Part shown: positions 11,813 through 24,889 of the stretch, piece by piece
Layout: every line of letters begins with the position of its first letter
Position numbering within the stretch: the stretch's first letter is position 1
Assembly (NCBI RefSeq): GCF_029873635.1
Contig: NC_080426.1
Location: forward strand, 55,194,093 to 55,258,092
DNA length: 64,000 bases
Reading direction: 5' to 3'
Source of the DNA: Malania oleifera
Taxonomy: Eukaryota > Streptophyta > Magnoliopsida > Santalales > Ximeniaceae
Position numbers and translations under genes: made by a program
Notes under the pieces: model-generated
The model's input: the letters and a program-made list of their open reading frames with translations, nothing else
Database searches by the model: none
Told to the model about the DNA's origin: nothing

Positions 11813-14800
11813 TCAAAACAACTGTGGATACTTCCGGCGTATTTCCGTTTTCAGTTCCCAAGAAGCCTCCTCAACGTCGTGGTTTCGCCACAATACCTTC
11901 ACTAACGGTATCTCTTTGGTACGAAACTTCTGAACTTTACATCCAAAACCTAAACAGGTATCTCCTCTTACGCTAAAGCATCCCCAATATCCAACTCATC
12001 ATAACTAATAACATATGAAGGATCCAACACGTACCTCCTCAACATGGATACGTGAAACACATCGTGAACCCTCGAAAGTGCTGGAGGCAATGCAACCCTA
12101 TAGGCTACTGGACCCACTCACTCAAGTACCTCGAATGGTCTGATATACCTTGGGCTCAACTTGCCCTTCCTCCCAAACCTCATCACCCCTTTCATCAGAG
12201 CAATATGCAGAAATACCTTACCTCCTACTTCGAACTCTAACTTACAGTGGCAAACATTTGCATAACTCTTCTGCCGACTTTGAGCTGATTTAATCCTCTC
12301 CCGAATCAAACCCACTTTCTCAGACACCTGCTGCACAAGTTCAGGTCCTAACACCTGATGTTCACCAACCTCATCCCAACACAAAGGAGATCGACACCTC
12401 TGACCATATAAAGCCTTGAACGGTGCCATCCTGATACTAGATTGGAAGTTGTTATTATAAGCGAACTCTACAAGTGGCATAAATTGTATCTAGCTACCAC
12501 CAAAGTCTAACACACAAGCTCGCAACATATCTTCCAATATCTGTATCGTCCTCTCCGACTGTCCATCAGTCTGGGGATGGAACGTTGTACTAAAAGTAAG
12601 TTTCGTCCCCAATGCTTCCTGCAAACTCGTCCAAAATCGAGAAGTAAACCTCAGATCCCAATTTGACACAATGGACACCGGTACCCTGTGCATTCTCACA
12701 ATCTCATGCACATACAACTCCGCCAGCCTACTTAAAGGATAGCTAACTTTCATCGGTACGAAATGTGTAGATTTCGTCAATCTATCCACAATCACCCAAA
12801 TAGCATTCTGCCTGTGAAGTACTAGTGGCAAACCGATCACAAAATCCATGGAAATATGCTCCCATTTCCATACCAGAATAGGCAAAGGCAGCAACGGCCC
12901 TGCCGGCCTTTGATGTTCAGCTTTCACCTGCTCCACGAACTGAGTAATTTGCCTTTTCATACCAGACCACCAAAAGGTTTCGCGCAAGTCCCGATACATC
13001 TTTGTATTACCAGGATATACCATATACAAAGAACGATGCGCTTCTTCCAGAATCGTCTTTCTGATCTCATCATCATTCGGAACACATAGTCTGGTCCCAA
13101 ACCTCAACACACCTCCCTCAAAGATGTTAAACTCTATAGCCAATCCCTACTGTACCTTTTCCACAACCTCTGTCAACTCTGCATCCCTAGCCTGCGCGGC
13201 TTTTATACACTCAAATAAGGTCGATTGGACCACCAAACTAGCAAGATAAGCCTGATGATCACCACCCACCAACTCTATACCTGAGCTTTCCAAATCCCGT
13301 ATGATGTGACACTGAGTTACAACCGCAGATACAGCCGTTGGCCCTGACTTTCGACTCAGCGCATCAGCCACCACATTAGCCTTCCCCGAGTGATAACTGA
13401 ACCTGCAATCATAGTCCTTGATCAACTCTAGCCACCGTCTCTGCCTCATATTCAACTCCTTCTGCGTGAAGAAATACCTGAGGCTCTTATGGTCTGTGAA
13501 GATTTCACATTGCACACCATACAAATAGTGTCGCCAAATCTTCAGTGAATATACCACAGCAGCCAACTTCAAATCATGCGTAGGGTAATTCTTCTCATAT
13601 TCCTTCAGTTTCCGAAAGGCATAAGCTATTACTTTACCTTGCTGCATAAGCACACATCCCAAGCCTTTCAGAGACACGTCGCTATAAACCACAAACCCAC
13701 CATCCCCCGAAGGAATGGTCAATACTGGAGCAGTAACCAGCCGGTGCTTCAACTCCTGAAAGCACTGCTCGCAATCACTAGTCCACTCAAACTGCACTCC
13801 TTTCCTGGTCAATCTTGTTAGAGGTCCAGTCAGTTCAGAGAAACCCTCTACGAACCGATGATAGTAACCTGCTAGTCCCAGAAAACTTCGAACCTCCTGC
13901 ACATTCTTCGGCCTTACCCAGTCGACCATAGCTTCAATCTTATTAGGATCAACTGATATACCATCCCCAATAACCACATGGCCTAAGAATGCAATCTGAC
14001 TCAACCAGAACTCACACTTCTTCAGCTTAGCATACAGCTTCTTCTCTCGCAGAATCTATAGCACTAACCTCAAATGTTCCACGTGCTCTTCCGTACTTCT
14101 CGAGTATACCAGAATGTCATCAATGAACACCACCACAAACCGATCCAAGTACTTATGAAATACCCTGTTCATCAAATCCATGAACACCGTCAGAGCATTC
14201 GTTAACCCAAAAGGCACGACTAAGAACTCATAGTGGCCATATATAGTTCGGAAAGCTGTCTTCGCTACATCATCCGCTCTAACCCTCACCTGATGATATC
14301 CTGACCGCAAGTCGATCTTCGAAAAGACTCGTGTCCCCTGCAACTGGTCAAAAAGATCATCTATACGAGGTAAAGGATAGCGATTCTTCACAGTCACCTT
14401 GTTAATCTCATGGTAATCAATGCACATCCGCATCGACCCGTCCTTCTTCTTCACAAATAGTACTGGAGCTCTCCAGGGTGAAATACTAGGTCGAATGAAT
14501 CCCCTGTCTAGTAGTTCCTGTAACTGCTCTTTCAACTCCCAAAGTTCTATTGGAGCCATCTGGTATGGAGCTTTAGAGATCGGTGCCTTACCGGGCAGCA
14601 ATTCTATCGTAAACTCCACCTCACGATCCGGAGGTAAACTGGGTAATTCATCTGGAAACACATCTGGGAATTCACTCACTACCCGAACGTTCTCAAGTCT
14701 CAACTTATCCCGTGGCGGTTCCTTCACACAAGCTAGGTACCTCTGACATCTATCCAAAGTAGCCTCCTCGCCTATAGAGTCAACAGAATTTGTGGCGCTG

Positions 14801-15250
14801 GACGCACACACAATCCCACAAATTCATACTCCTGCTCCCCAGGAGATCTAAAAACTACCACCTTGCTACGACAGTCGATCACAGCATAACTGGAGAACAA
14901 CCAATCCATCCCCAAAATGACATCAAACCCCGACATGTCATATACAATAAGATTTACCGATAGCAGCTTTCCCTGAATTTCCACTGGACAATCTACCAAC
15001 ATCTTCCTACAGAAAGATACACTCCCAGATGGCGTAGTAACAGATAACACCTCATTCATATCTCGGGTCTTAAACCCTCACCATCCCATAAAATTTACAG
15101 ACACAAAAGAATGGGTTGCACCCGAATCAAACAACACAGAAGCTTTATTCGAAAGCAAAAATAAGGTACCTGTCACCATGTTACCCGCATGCTCAACATC
15201 CGCTGGAGTAAGAGAGTATACTCTGGCCGGAGCTGTATTCGTTTGAATGG
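11813..15250 (-). pseudogene. pol of element C (PR-RT-RNaseH-IN-chromodomain), near-intact
   Basis: Protease has the intact active site DSGATHSFVS (about 15110-15145) and GMDWLFSSYAVIDC. RT (about 14056-14800) has [31 protein letters not shown] and the catalytic [11 protein letters not shown], all intact; a stop lies near 14054. RNase H (about 13147-14004) has [20 protein letters not shown] and ADALSRK. Integrase (about 12118-13143): the CLTCQ segment of the zinc domain is deleted (QFVEQ runs directly to VKAEHQR), the second catalytic aspartate is lost (SNWDLRFTS), while QSERTIQ keeps the glutamate. A stop near 12490 follows LDFGGS. The chromodomain is intact in sequence (KEIPLVKVLWRNH, EEASWEL, KYPQLF) and stops at 11813. 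Confidence 0.9.
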
Positions 15251-16242
15251 TTCCCTGAGGTATCTGATTGCTCCCTCGGTCCCCACTAACTGCAGGCACG
15301 TCTCGCCTCGGTGCACGACAATCACGAGACATGTGGCCCGGCCAACCACAATTATAGCAGTTACCCCCAAATGACTAGCATTCACCCTCGTGCCACCTAT
15401 GACGTCTGGTACAACGACCACTAGTCTGGCTCATCTGAGAATCGTGGCGCTCAGTATTCTAACGGTAACCCGAGCCCTTTCTCCTTTTCTTCCATGATCC
15501 CTGACGAGATCCTGTCTGAGAACTAGAAGGTCTTGTCCTCTTCCTTGATTCCTGATCCACCTCGTCCTCTCCGATACCGGTCTCAATCACTGTAGCTTTA
15601 TCCACAACACCGAGAACTCACGGATCTAAAGCATACCCACTAGTCTGCAGATATCCTTCCTCAAACCCTTCTCGAACCTCCGAATCTTCTCATACTCTCT
15701 TAAGATCATACATGGTGCAAAACGGGACAGCTCTACGTACCAAGCTGCATACCCCTGCACCGTCAAACTCCCCTGAGTCAGAGCAGAAAACTCATCCCCC
15801 TTCGCATCACGTACAGAAGCCAGGAAGTATCTATCGAAGAACACCTCCTTGAAATGGCTCCACGTCATCTCCTCAAGACCAGCTTCTGCTTCTCCAACAG
15901 ATTCACTACAATCCACCATCGACCCGCCTCCCCAGACAGTTGGAAAGTAGCATAGAGGACTTGCTACCTATCCGTGCAGTGCAGGACTTCCAAAATCCTC
16001 TCAATCTTCTCCATCCAATCCTCTGCTATCATCAGGTCAGATCCTCCAGAGAACGTCGGAGGATGCATGCGTGTGAACCTCTCAATGGTGCATCCCGCAG
16101 CAGTAGGAGAGCGCTCGCGTCTCCTCACACTCCACCTAATCTCCTATAATACCTACCTCGTCAAAGCACGAGGCACAAAAGGAGACTCATCACTCGCAAT
16201 CTCCTCGGAGCCACTTCCCAGCTTATTATCCTTGGGCTCCAT
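15251..16242 (-). pseudogene. gag of element C
   Basis: It starts at 16242 with MEPKDNKLGSGSEE, matching element B. Capsid-like sequence includes [20 protein letters not shown] and SRFAPCMILREYEKIRRFEKG (about 15626-15919). Stops and frame changes break it near 15950-16150 and again near 15600. The nucleocapsid zinc knuckle CYNCGWPGHMSRDC (about 15318-15361) is a complete CCHC box, unlike the damaged one in B. It would bind RNA during packaging; here it is not expressed as a full protein. Confidence 0.85.
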
Positions 16243-16552
16243 TCTGCAACACAATAGGAATCTATCAGTATTCCCTATGACACATACAGTTAACACAATG
16301 ATCTACACTAATCGTGTTAACTATTCCCTGCCAAGTCTAGGTCTATCCTATCACGCCGACACAAAAGTCATCAATGATCTGTCCTACTTTTACTGGAATC
16401 GTTATCCCAAGAAAAACACGGAATACCGTCGATAATTCCTAGTCTAGCAGCCGAACAACCCTCAACCAACTCTACCCATATCCACATCCTATACTCTGGT
16501 ATGTACTTACGACTAAGCCTAACCAAGTCTACAAGATCTAGTAACCTAGTTA

Positions 16553-16565
16553 GCCCTGATACCAA
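16553..16565 (-). other. Primer-binding site of element C
   Basis: On the minus strand TTGGTATCAGGGC follows the 5' LTR by 2 bp. It is one transition away from the initiator-methionine tRNA site. Confidence 0.83.
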
Positions 16566-16567
16566 GT

Positions 16568-18309
16568 TGTCACGCCCCGAACCCCAAAATGGGACCAGAG
16601 GTGAAAATGTAATCTAATCTGTCCCTGTATCATACAAATCATCACAGATACAGTACAAAGGATGAGGGTCTGACCCCGTGGGGTTCTCAGGCACCCTAAA
16701 CACATCCAAACACAATCATATACATAGAAAAAAACCATACATACACATGCAGTACCATACCAGATTCTATACAATAGCAGACACAATGCTCTATCAAAAT
16801 GTACAAACGGGTGCCCAACACATCCCAAAATGGCAACCCACCAAAATTACAGTCCTAGCACTTACCTAGCGCCAAACACGGTACACCGGCCACTACGCTC
16901 CCTACACCAAGACGCTAGTTTTGGTTACCCGAAGGAACTGTAAAAATGTACGTACAGTAAGGGTGAGACACCTCTCAGTAAGGAAGAACACAGGTTATAT
17001 CGATGTGTGGCATTTGAGTGTTATCATGATACAACATACACGCAGTTAAATGCATTCTAGTATTAATTTCCACAGTGCACACACGCACCCACACACATAC
17101 ACATGATCAGTAATCTCAGTGTTGTCACACCCTTCGGCCCGAAGCCGGTCTACAACAATCAGCCAACCCGCGAAGCACGACACCACCGGCACATGGCTAG
17201 TCAATAAACACACGCCCTCAAATATAGAGCCGAACACTCTTGTGCACATGGCAGGCGGTAAAAATACACGCCCTTGGATATAGAGTCAGACACTCCCAGT
17301 ACCTAGAATCATTTTGGAACCGCGTTCCTACTAGCATTTCAACATATCACACACACACATGCATGCTCATATAACCAAACAAACCACACCCATTTGGTAA
17401 TCTAAATCATGGTTTTTCAAAAAAATATAGTTCACACAAGTCAAGGCACGGCCATCCCAATATCATAGTATAAATCACACATATACTCGGTTTTCAACAA
17501 AACTAGGGATGCAGCACGTCGCCCCCTTTTTCCCAAAACTGTAATAATGAAAAACCCATAGTTTTTCCCCATTAGATCCCACCAAATGAGTAGCCAAAAC
17601 ACACACAAGACCATGAACCACAGTTCTACCAAGTCCGATTTCAAAAATAACCAATATAAACATAGTTCCCCTTACCTTTTCCCCGAATAAAAAATCCTGA
17701 ACTCCAAGGCCCCTAAACAGCGAACCGAGTTCCAAAACCTACAAATCATAGTACATAATATGCTCACAATACAGTTACCTACAAAACTACTAAATCAAAA
17801 ATGGAAACCGAGCCTTACCTCGATTTTTCGCCAAAATCCAAAAATCTCCGAAACGATATTCCGATCCGTAGAAGTTGTAGAGAATCCTTCCACAATCCTC
17901 GTGGTAACTTCAGATTTCCGATTCCATCAAGGATCATCGAAGAAATCTAGAGAGAAAGAGAGAGTAGAGAGAGGTTTAGAGAGAGAGAGAGAGAGAGAGA
18001 TAAGAATGAAGTTTCTTAGATTGGAAGAAATGAAAAATCCTATTTATAGCCCATTGACCGAACCCAACTCATCGACGAAATGGAGCCTTCGTCGACAAAT
18101 CTTCCACTACCTTCATCGACAAATTGGTGGCCTCGTCGATGAATCTAACATCACCGATTTTTTTGAGACTCCTTGGCTTCTCCTCGTCGACGAGTCTCTG
18201 AATTTCATCAACGAGAAGAACAAAGGCTTCGTCAACGAAATATGCCAAATTCCCATTTTGCCCCTCTCTTATTTATTTAAACCCAATTATCACGGTTCGG
18301 GTTCTTACA
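16568..18309 (-). repeat. 5' LTR of element C
   Basis: 1742 bp. The TATA box is on the minus strand at 18041-18048 with the palindrome array at about 18065-18245 and a GA-rich tract (CT on the coding strand) at about 17950-18000. Around 17200 a block present in the other LTR (about 10310-10410) is deleted. Confidence 0.92.
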
Positions 18310-19126
18310 CCGGCTTTCTCAGGAGGAACAGATCCTGTAGTCACTGAAAAATAGGTGCAGGAGATAGAGAAAATATTTGCAGTGTTCAGAGGAGCAGAGA
18401 GTGTTGTTTGCCACCTACAGACTGACTGGGGAGGCTGAGAGATGGTGGTCAGCAGTGAGACTTTTAAAGCAGTAGAGGACAATACCTGTGGAGATGACGT
18501 GGGAGTGGTTTAAGGAAATATTATTTGACGGGTATTTTTCAACCTCGTCTAGTGAGGCTAAGATTGAAGAGTTCCTGAATCTGAAGTAGGGATGGCTGTC
18601 AGTGCAGCAGTACGCGGCAATATTCATCGAGCTATCTCGCTTCGCCCCATACATCATTCCAAATGAGGTGAAGAGGGTATGACAGTTTGAAAGAGGCCTG
18701 AGGAGAGAAATATACAAGAAGGTATCGATACTAAAGTTGCAGGACTTCACCAAGCTAGTTGACTGAGCCATTATAGTAGAGATTGGTGAGCGGTTGGAGG
18801 CTAAGGAGCAGAGGTAGAAGAAGAGATCCACACCTTCTGGTTCCCAGCAGGGAGTCGGCCGTGCTTTGTGGAAGAGAGGTGGCTATTATAGAGACCGAAG
18901 ATAGGAGACCGGGAATCGCAGTTTCCAAGGTGTGCAACCATCTCCAACTTGCCCATCTTGTGGGAAGAGACACCTAGGGGAATGTCATGCCGGGCAAGGT
19001 GTCTGTTACGGGTGTAGAGAGCCAGGACATACAATGAGGGAGTTTCTGACACAGATTGGTGCTACTCCTGCTCCTAGACCTGCTCGAGGAGGCTACTAGA
19101 CGCTACGTGGAGGCCAGCAGAGGAAT
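18310..19126 (+). pseudogene. gag of element A, 3' part
   Basis: It continues the gag cut at 9840; GGCTTTCTCAGGAGGAACAG aligns with the uninterrupted D gag (TTTTCAGGAGTTGATCCTAC near 49315). Recognisable pieces appear in different frames: capsid helices near 18490-18770 and two zinc-knuckle-like motifs near 18950-19040 (a CXXC with HLGEC, then CYGCREPGH). Several stops and frame changes make it non-functional. Confidence 0.85.
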
Positions 19127-22100
19127 ATGGCCCCAGCTAGGGTTTTCGCTTTGACGCAGGGCGATGCTGAGGCGGCCGGCGACGTGGTGATAGGTACGGT
19201 TAATATGTTTTCATTTAAAGTTATTGCACTTTTTGATTATGGTGCCACACATTCGTTTGTGTCCTTGAGTTGTGTTAAATTGTGTGGGGTTCAAACACAA
19301 TTACTAGATGTCAAGTTTTTAGTGGCTACACCGACCAGGTCAGCAATGAGATGTAGTAGGATGCTTCATGGTTGTCCAGTTGATGTTCAGGGGAGAATTT
19401 TATCTGCTGATTTGGTGGTGCTGGATATGCATGGATTTGATATCATCTTTGGCATGGATTGGCTAGCAGCTAATTCTACTATTATAGACTGTCGTGCAAG
19501 GGAAGTAATATTCAGACCTCTAGAGAAACCAGAATTCATTTTTATAGGGTCACAAGTGCAATCTTTACCTCAGATGGTCCCAGCTATTCAAGCAAGGAGA
19601 CTTCTCCAGAATGGCTGTCTGGGATTCGTGGCTTTTGTGAAGGAAATGTTAGAAAATGAATTGAAGTTTATCAATACACCTGTGGTGAAAGAATTTACAG
19701 ATGTGTTCCCAGATGAATTACCAAGTTTGCCGCTTGATTGTGAGGTAGATTTCCCTATTGATCTACTTCCAGGTAAAGCGCCGATCTCTAAAGAACGGTA
19801 CCAAATGGCACCAGCAGAGTTAGCAGAACTGAAAAAAATCAGTTATAGGATTTGCTTGATAAGGGCCTCATACGACCTAGTGTATCTCCACGGGAAGCTC
19901 TAGTGCTGTTTGTAAATAAGAAGGACAGGTCTGTGAGGATGTGCATAGATTACAGAGAGACTAATAAAGTGACTATCAAGAACAAGTATCCTCTACCCCG
20001 TATAGATGACTTGTTTGACCAGCTCCAGGGTACACAAGTGTATTCTAAGATCGACCTCGGGTCAGGCTACCATCAGGTAAAGGTGAGAGCATAAGATGTA
20101 TTGAAAACGGCTTTTAGGACCAAGTATGGCCATTACAAATTTCTAATTATGCCATTTGGTCTAACGAATGCTCCTATGATATTTATGGATTTGATGAATA
20201 GGATTTTTCATCCATATTTAGATCAGTCTGTGGTTTCTTTTATTTATGATGTACTGGTCTATTCGAGGAGCTGTAAGGTGCACGAGATACATTTGAGGCA
20301 GGTTTTGCAGATGCTCAAGGAAAAGAAATTGTATGCCAAGTTCAGAAAATGTGACTTCTGGCTCGAGAAAGTTGTATTTTTGAGGCATGTTATCTTAGGG
20401 GATGGAATTTCTGTAGATCCTAGTAAGATTGAGGCAGTAGTGAATTGGGCTAGATCGAGGAACGTCCAGGAGATCAGGAGTTTCTTGGAGTTAGCTGGAT
20501 ATTACCGTCGTTTTGTCTAGGGATTCTCAACTTTATTAAGGCCTCTGATACGACTAACTAGAAAGAATGTCATATTTGAATGGGATGATAGTTGTGAGCA
20601 ATGTTTTCAGGAATTGAAGTAGAGGCTAGTTACAGTGCCAGTATTAGTCATCCCGTCAGGGGGTGAGGGCTATACTATCTACAGTGATGCGTCCTTGAAA
20701 GGACTTGGCTATATATTGATGCAGCATGGCAGGGTGGTGGCGTATGCGTCCATACAGTTGAAAAAATATGAAAAGAGCTAACCTACCCATGATCTTGAGT
20801 TAGCTGCAGTGGTACACACATTGAAAATTTGGAGGCCTTATCTGTACGGCGAGTAGTGCGAGATTTTCTTCGACCATAAGAGCTTAAAGTATTTCTTCAC
20901 CCAGAATGAGTTGAACATGAGGCAAAGAAGGTGGTTAGAGTTGATTAAGGATTTTAACTGTACTATCAGCTACCACCCAGGGAAAGCAAACGTGATAGCT
21001 GATGCACTGAGTAGGGAATCTAGGGAATCAGCATTGGCAGCTATGGAGATCCAGCATCCGATCATGATGGATCTAGAGAGACTCGGCATTGAATTGATTA
21101 AGAGTAATACTCCAGTATGTATTGCCAGTTTAGTGGTGTAGCTTACGCTGCAAGAAAGAATTAAAGTTGCTAGAAAGAAAACCCAAAATTAGTAGAGGTG
21201 ATGGACAGAGTGGAGGTTGGTCAGGGAGAAGAATTCTGCACTTCAGATGATGGAGCTTTACTATTCCATTCTAGATTATGTGTTCCTGCTGATGCTAACA
21301 TTAGGAGGACTATTTTAGAGGAGGCTCACAGATCCTTGTATACGGTTCATCCTGGTAGTACGAAAATGTACAGGGATGTGTGAGAGTGTTATTGGTGGAG
21401 TGGTATGAAGAGGGAGATTGCTGAGTATGTAGCCCAGTGCTTGACGTGCCAGCAGGTAAAAGCTGAGCACCAGAGGCCAACAGGTCAGTTGCAGCCCTTA
21501 TTTATCTTAAAGTGGAAGTGGATCATATATCCATGGACTTCGTTTCAGGGCTTCTGTCAACATCACATGGCCAGAATGCGATTTGGGTGATAGTAGACCA
21601 GTTGACTAAGTCCGCCCATTTTCTCCCTATCAAGATCAGCTATCCCCTCAGTCGATTGGTAGAGATTTATGTCTAGAGATAGTTCATTCTCATGGAGTAC
21701 TAGTATCCATAGTGTCAGATCTAGACCCACATTTCACGTCACGGTTCTTGAGAAGCTTGCAAGAAGCTTTAGGGTCTCAGCTATCATTTAGCACGGCATT
21801 CCATCCTCAGTTGAATGGGCAGAATGAGAGGACGATACAGATACTAGAAGATATGCTCCAAGCATGTGTTTTATATTTTGGGGGTAGTTGGACTTAGTTC
21901 ATGCCATTGGTAAAGTTCGCATATATTAACAGTTACCAGTCCAGTATTGGCATCGCACCGTTTGAGGCACTATACAATAGGAGATGTCGATCTCCTTTGT
22001 ATTGGGATGAAATGGATGAGCGGTGAGTTGTTGGACCAGAGCTGGTACAACAGGCGTATGATAAAGTTCGACTTATCAAGGATCGAATCAGTATAGCTCA

Positions 22101-22545
22101 GAGCCGACTAAAGAGTTATGCCAACAATCGCCACAGGAATTTGGAGTTCGATGTGGGTGATCACGTATTTTTAAAGATAGCTCCGTTAAAAGGAGTTATG
22201 AGGTTTGGTAGGAAGGGTAAACTTAGCCCTAGGTTTATCGGTCTGTTTGAGATTTTAGAGAAAGTGGGGCGGTGGCCTACAGGCTAGCTTTGCCACCTAC
22301 ACTATCCAGGATGCACGACGTATTCCACGTATCTATGTTGAGGAAATAAGTCCCAGATCCTTCTCATATTAGAACTTAGTGATTCACTAGTCTATGAGAA
22401 GGTATTAGTGCAGATTCTGGACAGAAAAGAACAGGAACTACGTAATAAGAAGATTCCTCTAGTAAAAGTTCTATGGAGGAATCACACAGTAGAAGAGGCT
22501 TCTTGGGAACTCGAGGAATAGATCGGACAGAAATATCCGTAATTA
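19127..22545 (+). pseudogene. pol of element A (PR-RT-RNaseH-IN-chromodomain)
   Basis: Protease (about 19127-19560): the active site is DYGATHSFVS, with Y for S, and GMDWLAANSTIIDC is kept. [19 protein letters not shown], then a stop near 20093. The catalytic site reads [10 protein letters not shown] where C and D have [11 protein letters not shown], so one of the two catalytic aspartates is tyrosine. RNase H (about 20520-21020) has several stops. Integrase (about 21198-22100): CLTCQQVKAEH and SDLDPHFTSRF are present, with NERTIQ keeping the glutamate, but frameshifts at about 21530 and 21660 break the core. The chromodomain is near 22430-22545 (DRKEQELRNKKIPLVKVLW) with stops at its end. The family is related to, but distinct from, B/C. 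Confidence 0.9.
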
Positions 22546-22639
22546 TTCCAAAAAGTTCATATGTGATTAAGAAATGTAAGTAAATATGCGATGTTTCTTT
22601 TGCAGGTACATGTAATACTCTTGTAGTAAGAGGTATTTT

Positions 22640-22745
22640 AGTTTTGGGGAAAATTTTTCTTTTGTATATGTAATCTCCCAGGACTTAAAATCTAACCACG
22701 GTATTCCTCCGCCATAAGTGAGGGTAAGTAATAAAATAAGTAGAC
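22640..22745 (+). repeat. LINE-like 3' tail block in element A's 3' noncoding region
   Basis: TGTAATCTCCCA, then TAACCACGGTATTC and CGCCATAAGTGAGGGT, then TAATAAAATAA, the same order as in the reverse complement of the insert at 55996-56373. The polypurine tract GAGGGGTGAATT follows at 22811-22822. Confidence 0.65.
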
Positions 22746-22917
22746 CATTTTGCCTAATAAGGGATGATTAATTATATGAATAGTAAATTTTGAGGACGAA
22801 ATTTTATAAAGAGGGGTGAATTTGACAACCCGAATAATAATAATAATGGTATTTAAATAAAGAGGAAGGGAAATGGAAATAGAAACAGAAGGAATAACCT
22901 AGGGAAATTACCAGGGC

Positions 22918-23095
22918 TTCATCGACGAACACAGGGGATTCATTGACGAGAGTATAAGAGGACCTCGTCGACGAAGGCAAGATTCATCAATGAGGAAATA
23001 CAGAGAGAGGTTTTGAGCAGTCTGAATTTCATCGATGAGGAGTGGGTTTTGTCGATGAAATTATTCGACGAGATGATGTGGCTCATCGACGAATC
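22918..23095 (+). promoter_or_regulatory. GTCGAC-core palindrome array of element A LTR
   Basis: TTCATCGACGAA, TTCATTGACGAG, CTCGTCGACGAA, TTCATCAATGAG, TTCATCGATGAGG, TTGTCGATGAAA, TTCGACGAG and CTCATCGACGAA occur in 180 bp, ending 7 bp before the TATA box. This LTR is otherwise different from the B/C LTR, so the motif is kept between families. Confidence 0.65.
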
Positions 23096-23810
23096 CAGTC
23101 TTATAAATATCAAAAACCCAAATTTTTACTTCAAAATTAAGAAATCTCTCATTCTCTCTCTCACTTTGGCTCCCTCCTCTTCTCCCTTCTATTTCGGGCT
23201 AGATTTTTGCCGGATCAACGATCTAAAGCCACCATGACGCTCCTGGAGAAGTTCTCTGCATATCTGCCGAAGCGGATCATTGGTAGAACTCCGTTGAAAA
23301 TCATTCCTAAGTTGAGGTAAGGCTTTTTATGCCAAATTTGGTCCTATTGTAGTTATAGGAAATGATATTCGCATGAAAATACTGAAGTTTAGTACTGGGA
23401 GTTTTCATTTTCAGGGTATTGATTAGGAAACCCTACGAGTGTGAGACCAGAATTTATAAGGGCTTTCTCAGTAGCCAACTAAGGGAATAAACTAAAGCAG
23501 TTATTTTTCCACACGTATTATTATTATTATCAACAAAGAAATGTTTAGTGAATATGCATGATATTTGAATATTATTGAGAAAATGTATGTTACTGGGAAA
23601 ATACTACTATTGTACGGAGAATGAGATTTTAGAATGAAATGTACGGAATTACTTAACATAGTGTGGCATGAACGTTATTTTCATGAAAGGTAATGATGTG
23701 ACAAATTTTACGAGTAAAGCATGTTTTCAGGTATTATGAAAAGATTCATTATGTTATGATAATTTTGACAAATACATGATAATTGATTTATTTTCAGAAT
23801 GTAATGTATG

Positions 23811-23993
23811 AAATGATTTCGGCGCGAGGTCGTATATACATGAAATGATACCGGCGCGAGGCCGTATTTATGAAATGTTCGCCACAAGGCCGTATATATG
23901 AAATGATTTTGGTGCAAGGCCGTATTTATGAAATGTTCGGCACGAGGCCGTATTTATGAAATGATTTTGGCGCGACGCCATATTTATGAAATT
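23811..23993 (+). repeat. Minisatellite in element A LTR
   Basis: About six tandem units of roughly 30 bp containing GGCGCGAGGCCGTATTTATG and AAATG. Related but more diverged units (GCCGGCGTAAGGGCC) occur at 45525-45620 and 54940-55010 in the element D LTRs. Confidence 0.85.
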
Positions 23994-24889
23994 ATGAAAA
24001 ATGCTATAATATCTTGTATTATATGTTTTGAGAACCCGGATGTTAGTTTAGTTCAGTTTCAGGAGCTCGGTACCGTAGCTTATTGATCAGATATCTATGA
24101 TCAGATTGGTGCTAACCACCCCACGAGGGGATGCGAGATGGATAGTCGATGTGGCTTTCAGTAGAGTGTGGATGTCCACCTGATAGTCCGGACCATGGTG
24201 TGGTAGGCCCATCGTACTTACAGATATTTTTTACTCGACAGTTGTCGGCCAGCCATTGTCGGGTCCCGCCTTCGGCCTGCACAACCTGTCATGGGGGGTA
24301 ATACATGACATCAACTAGTTATTCATCCTGGGTATGTTTTCAGTATTATCAATTATAATAGATGTTTTATGTATGATATGATTTATAAGCAAATATGAAA
24401 GTATGTGATTATTCAGTACGATATGATGAATGTTTACAGAAATATGAAATGTACTGTATATGTGTAATTGCCTTAAATGTTCATGTTATCACACAGTTGT
24501 ATTTAGTTTATTTTTCCTTACTGAGAAGTGTCTCACCCCCGAACATTAAATGATTTTTAGGAAACCTAGAAAGACCGGCGAAACGTGACCACCGTTGAGT
24601 TTATCGAGTTACCCCGTTAGGAGGGTAAACCTTGTACTAGGATCAGGAGATTTTTGTTGTATGATCCTAGGGTTATTTTGGCATTTTTGGATATTGTATA
24701 CAAATACTGTATTTTGGGAATGTAGTAGACTCTGGTATTATGTAATTAATGACTTGATGGATGTGATTTATATTTATTACTGCTTAGGTTTCTGCTATTA
24801 TTGACAGGTGTCCCCGTTACCCACAAGTTTGGGTTGACTTTTCTATTTATTATGTTTCATTTTATTTTAAGATTTTTGAGGACGTTACA

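Larger units (their letters stand above)
9841..18309 (-). mobile_element. Element C: Ty3/gypsy chromovirus, same family as B, minus strand
   Basis: A full-length element of about 8.47 kb inserted in A's gag. Its ends are TGTAAGAACC and GGCGTGACA (minus strand), the same as element B. It has LTRs at 16568-18309 (5') and 9841-11547 (3'). The flanks CTGAA (9836-9840) and CCGGC (18310-18314) do not make a clean target duplication. It is better preserved than B: protease and RT active sites and one zinc knuckle are intact, though stops and frameshifts remain. Confidence 0.93.
22823..24889 (+). repeat. 3' LTR of element A
   Basis: 2067 bp, TGACAACCCG to GGACGTTACA. Palindrome array at 22918-23095, TATA box TATAAATA at 23102-23109, CT-rich leader at about 23150-23190, minisatellite at 23811-23993. 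The outer flank is TACAC (24890-24894); the matching left flank is outside the window. Its 3' half is the reference copy for 1-562 and 9216-9316. Confidence 0.9.

Noticed and set aside
9836..18314. Target-site duplication of element C
   Set aside because: The flanks CTGAA and CCGGC share two of five bases, too few to claim; insertion is still supported by gag continuity.
23811..23993. CRISPR-like array of regular repeats
   Set aside because: Units are contiguous, diverged and inside a plant LTR; this is a minisatellite.
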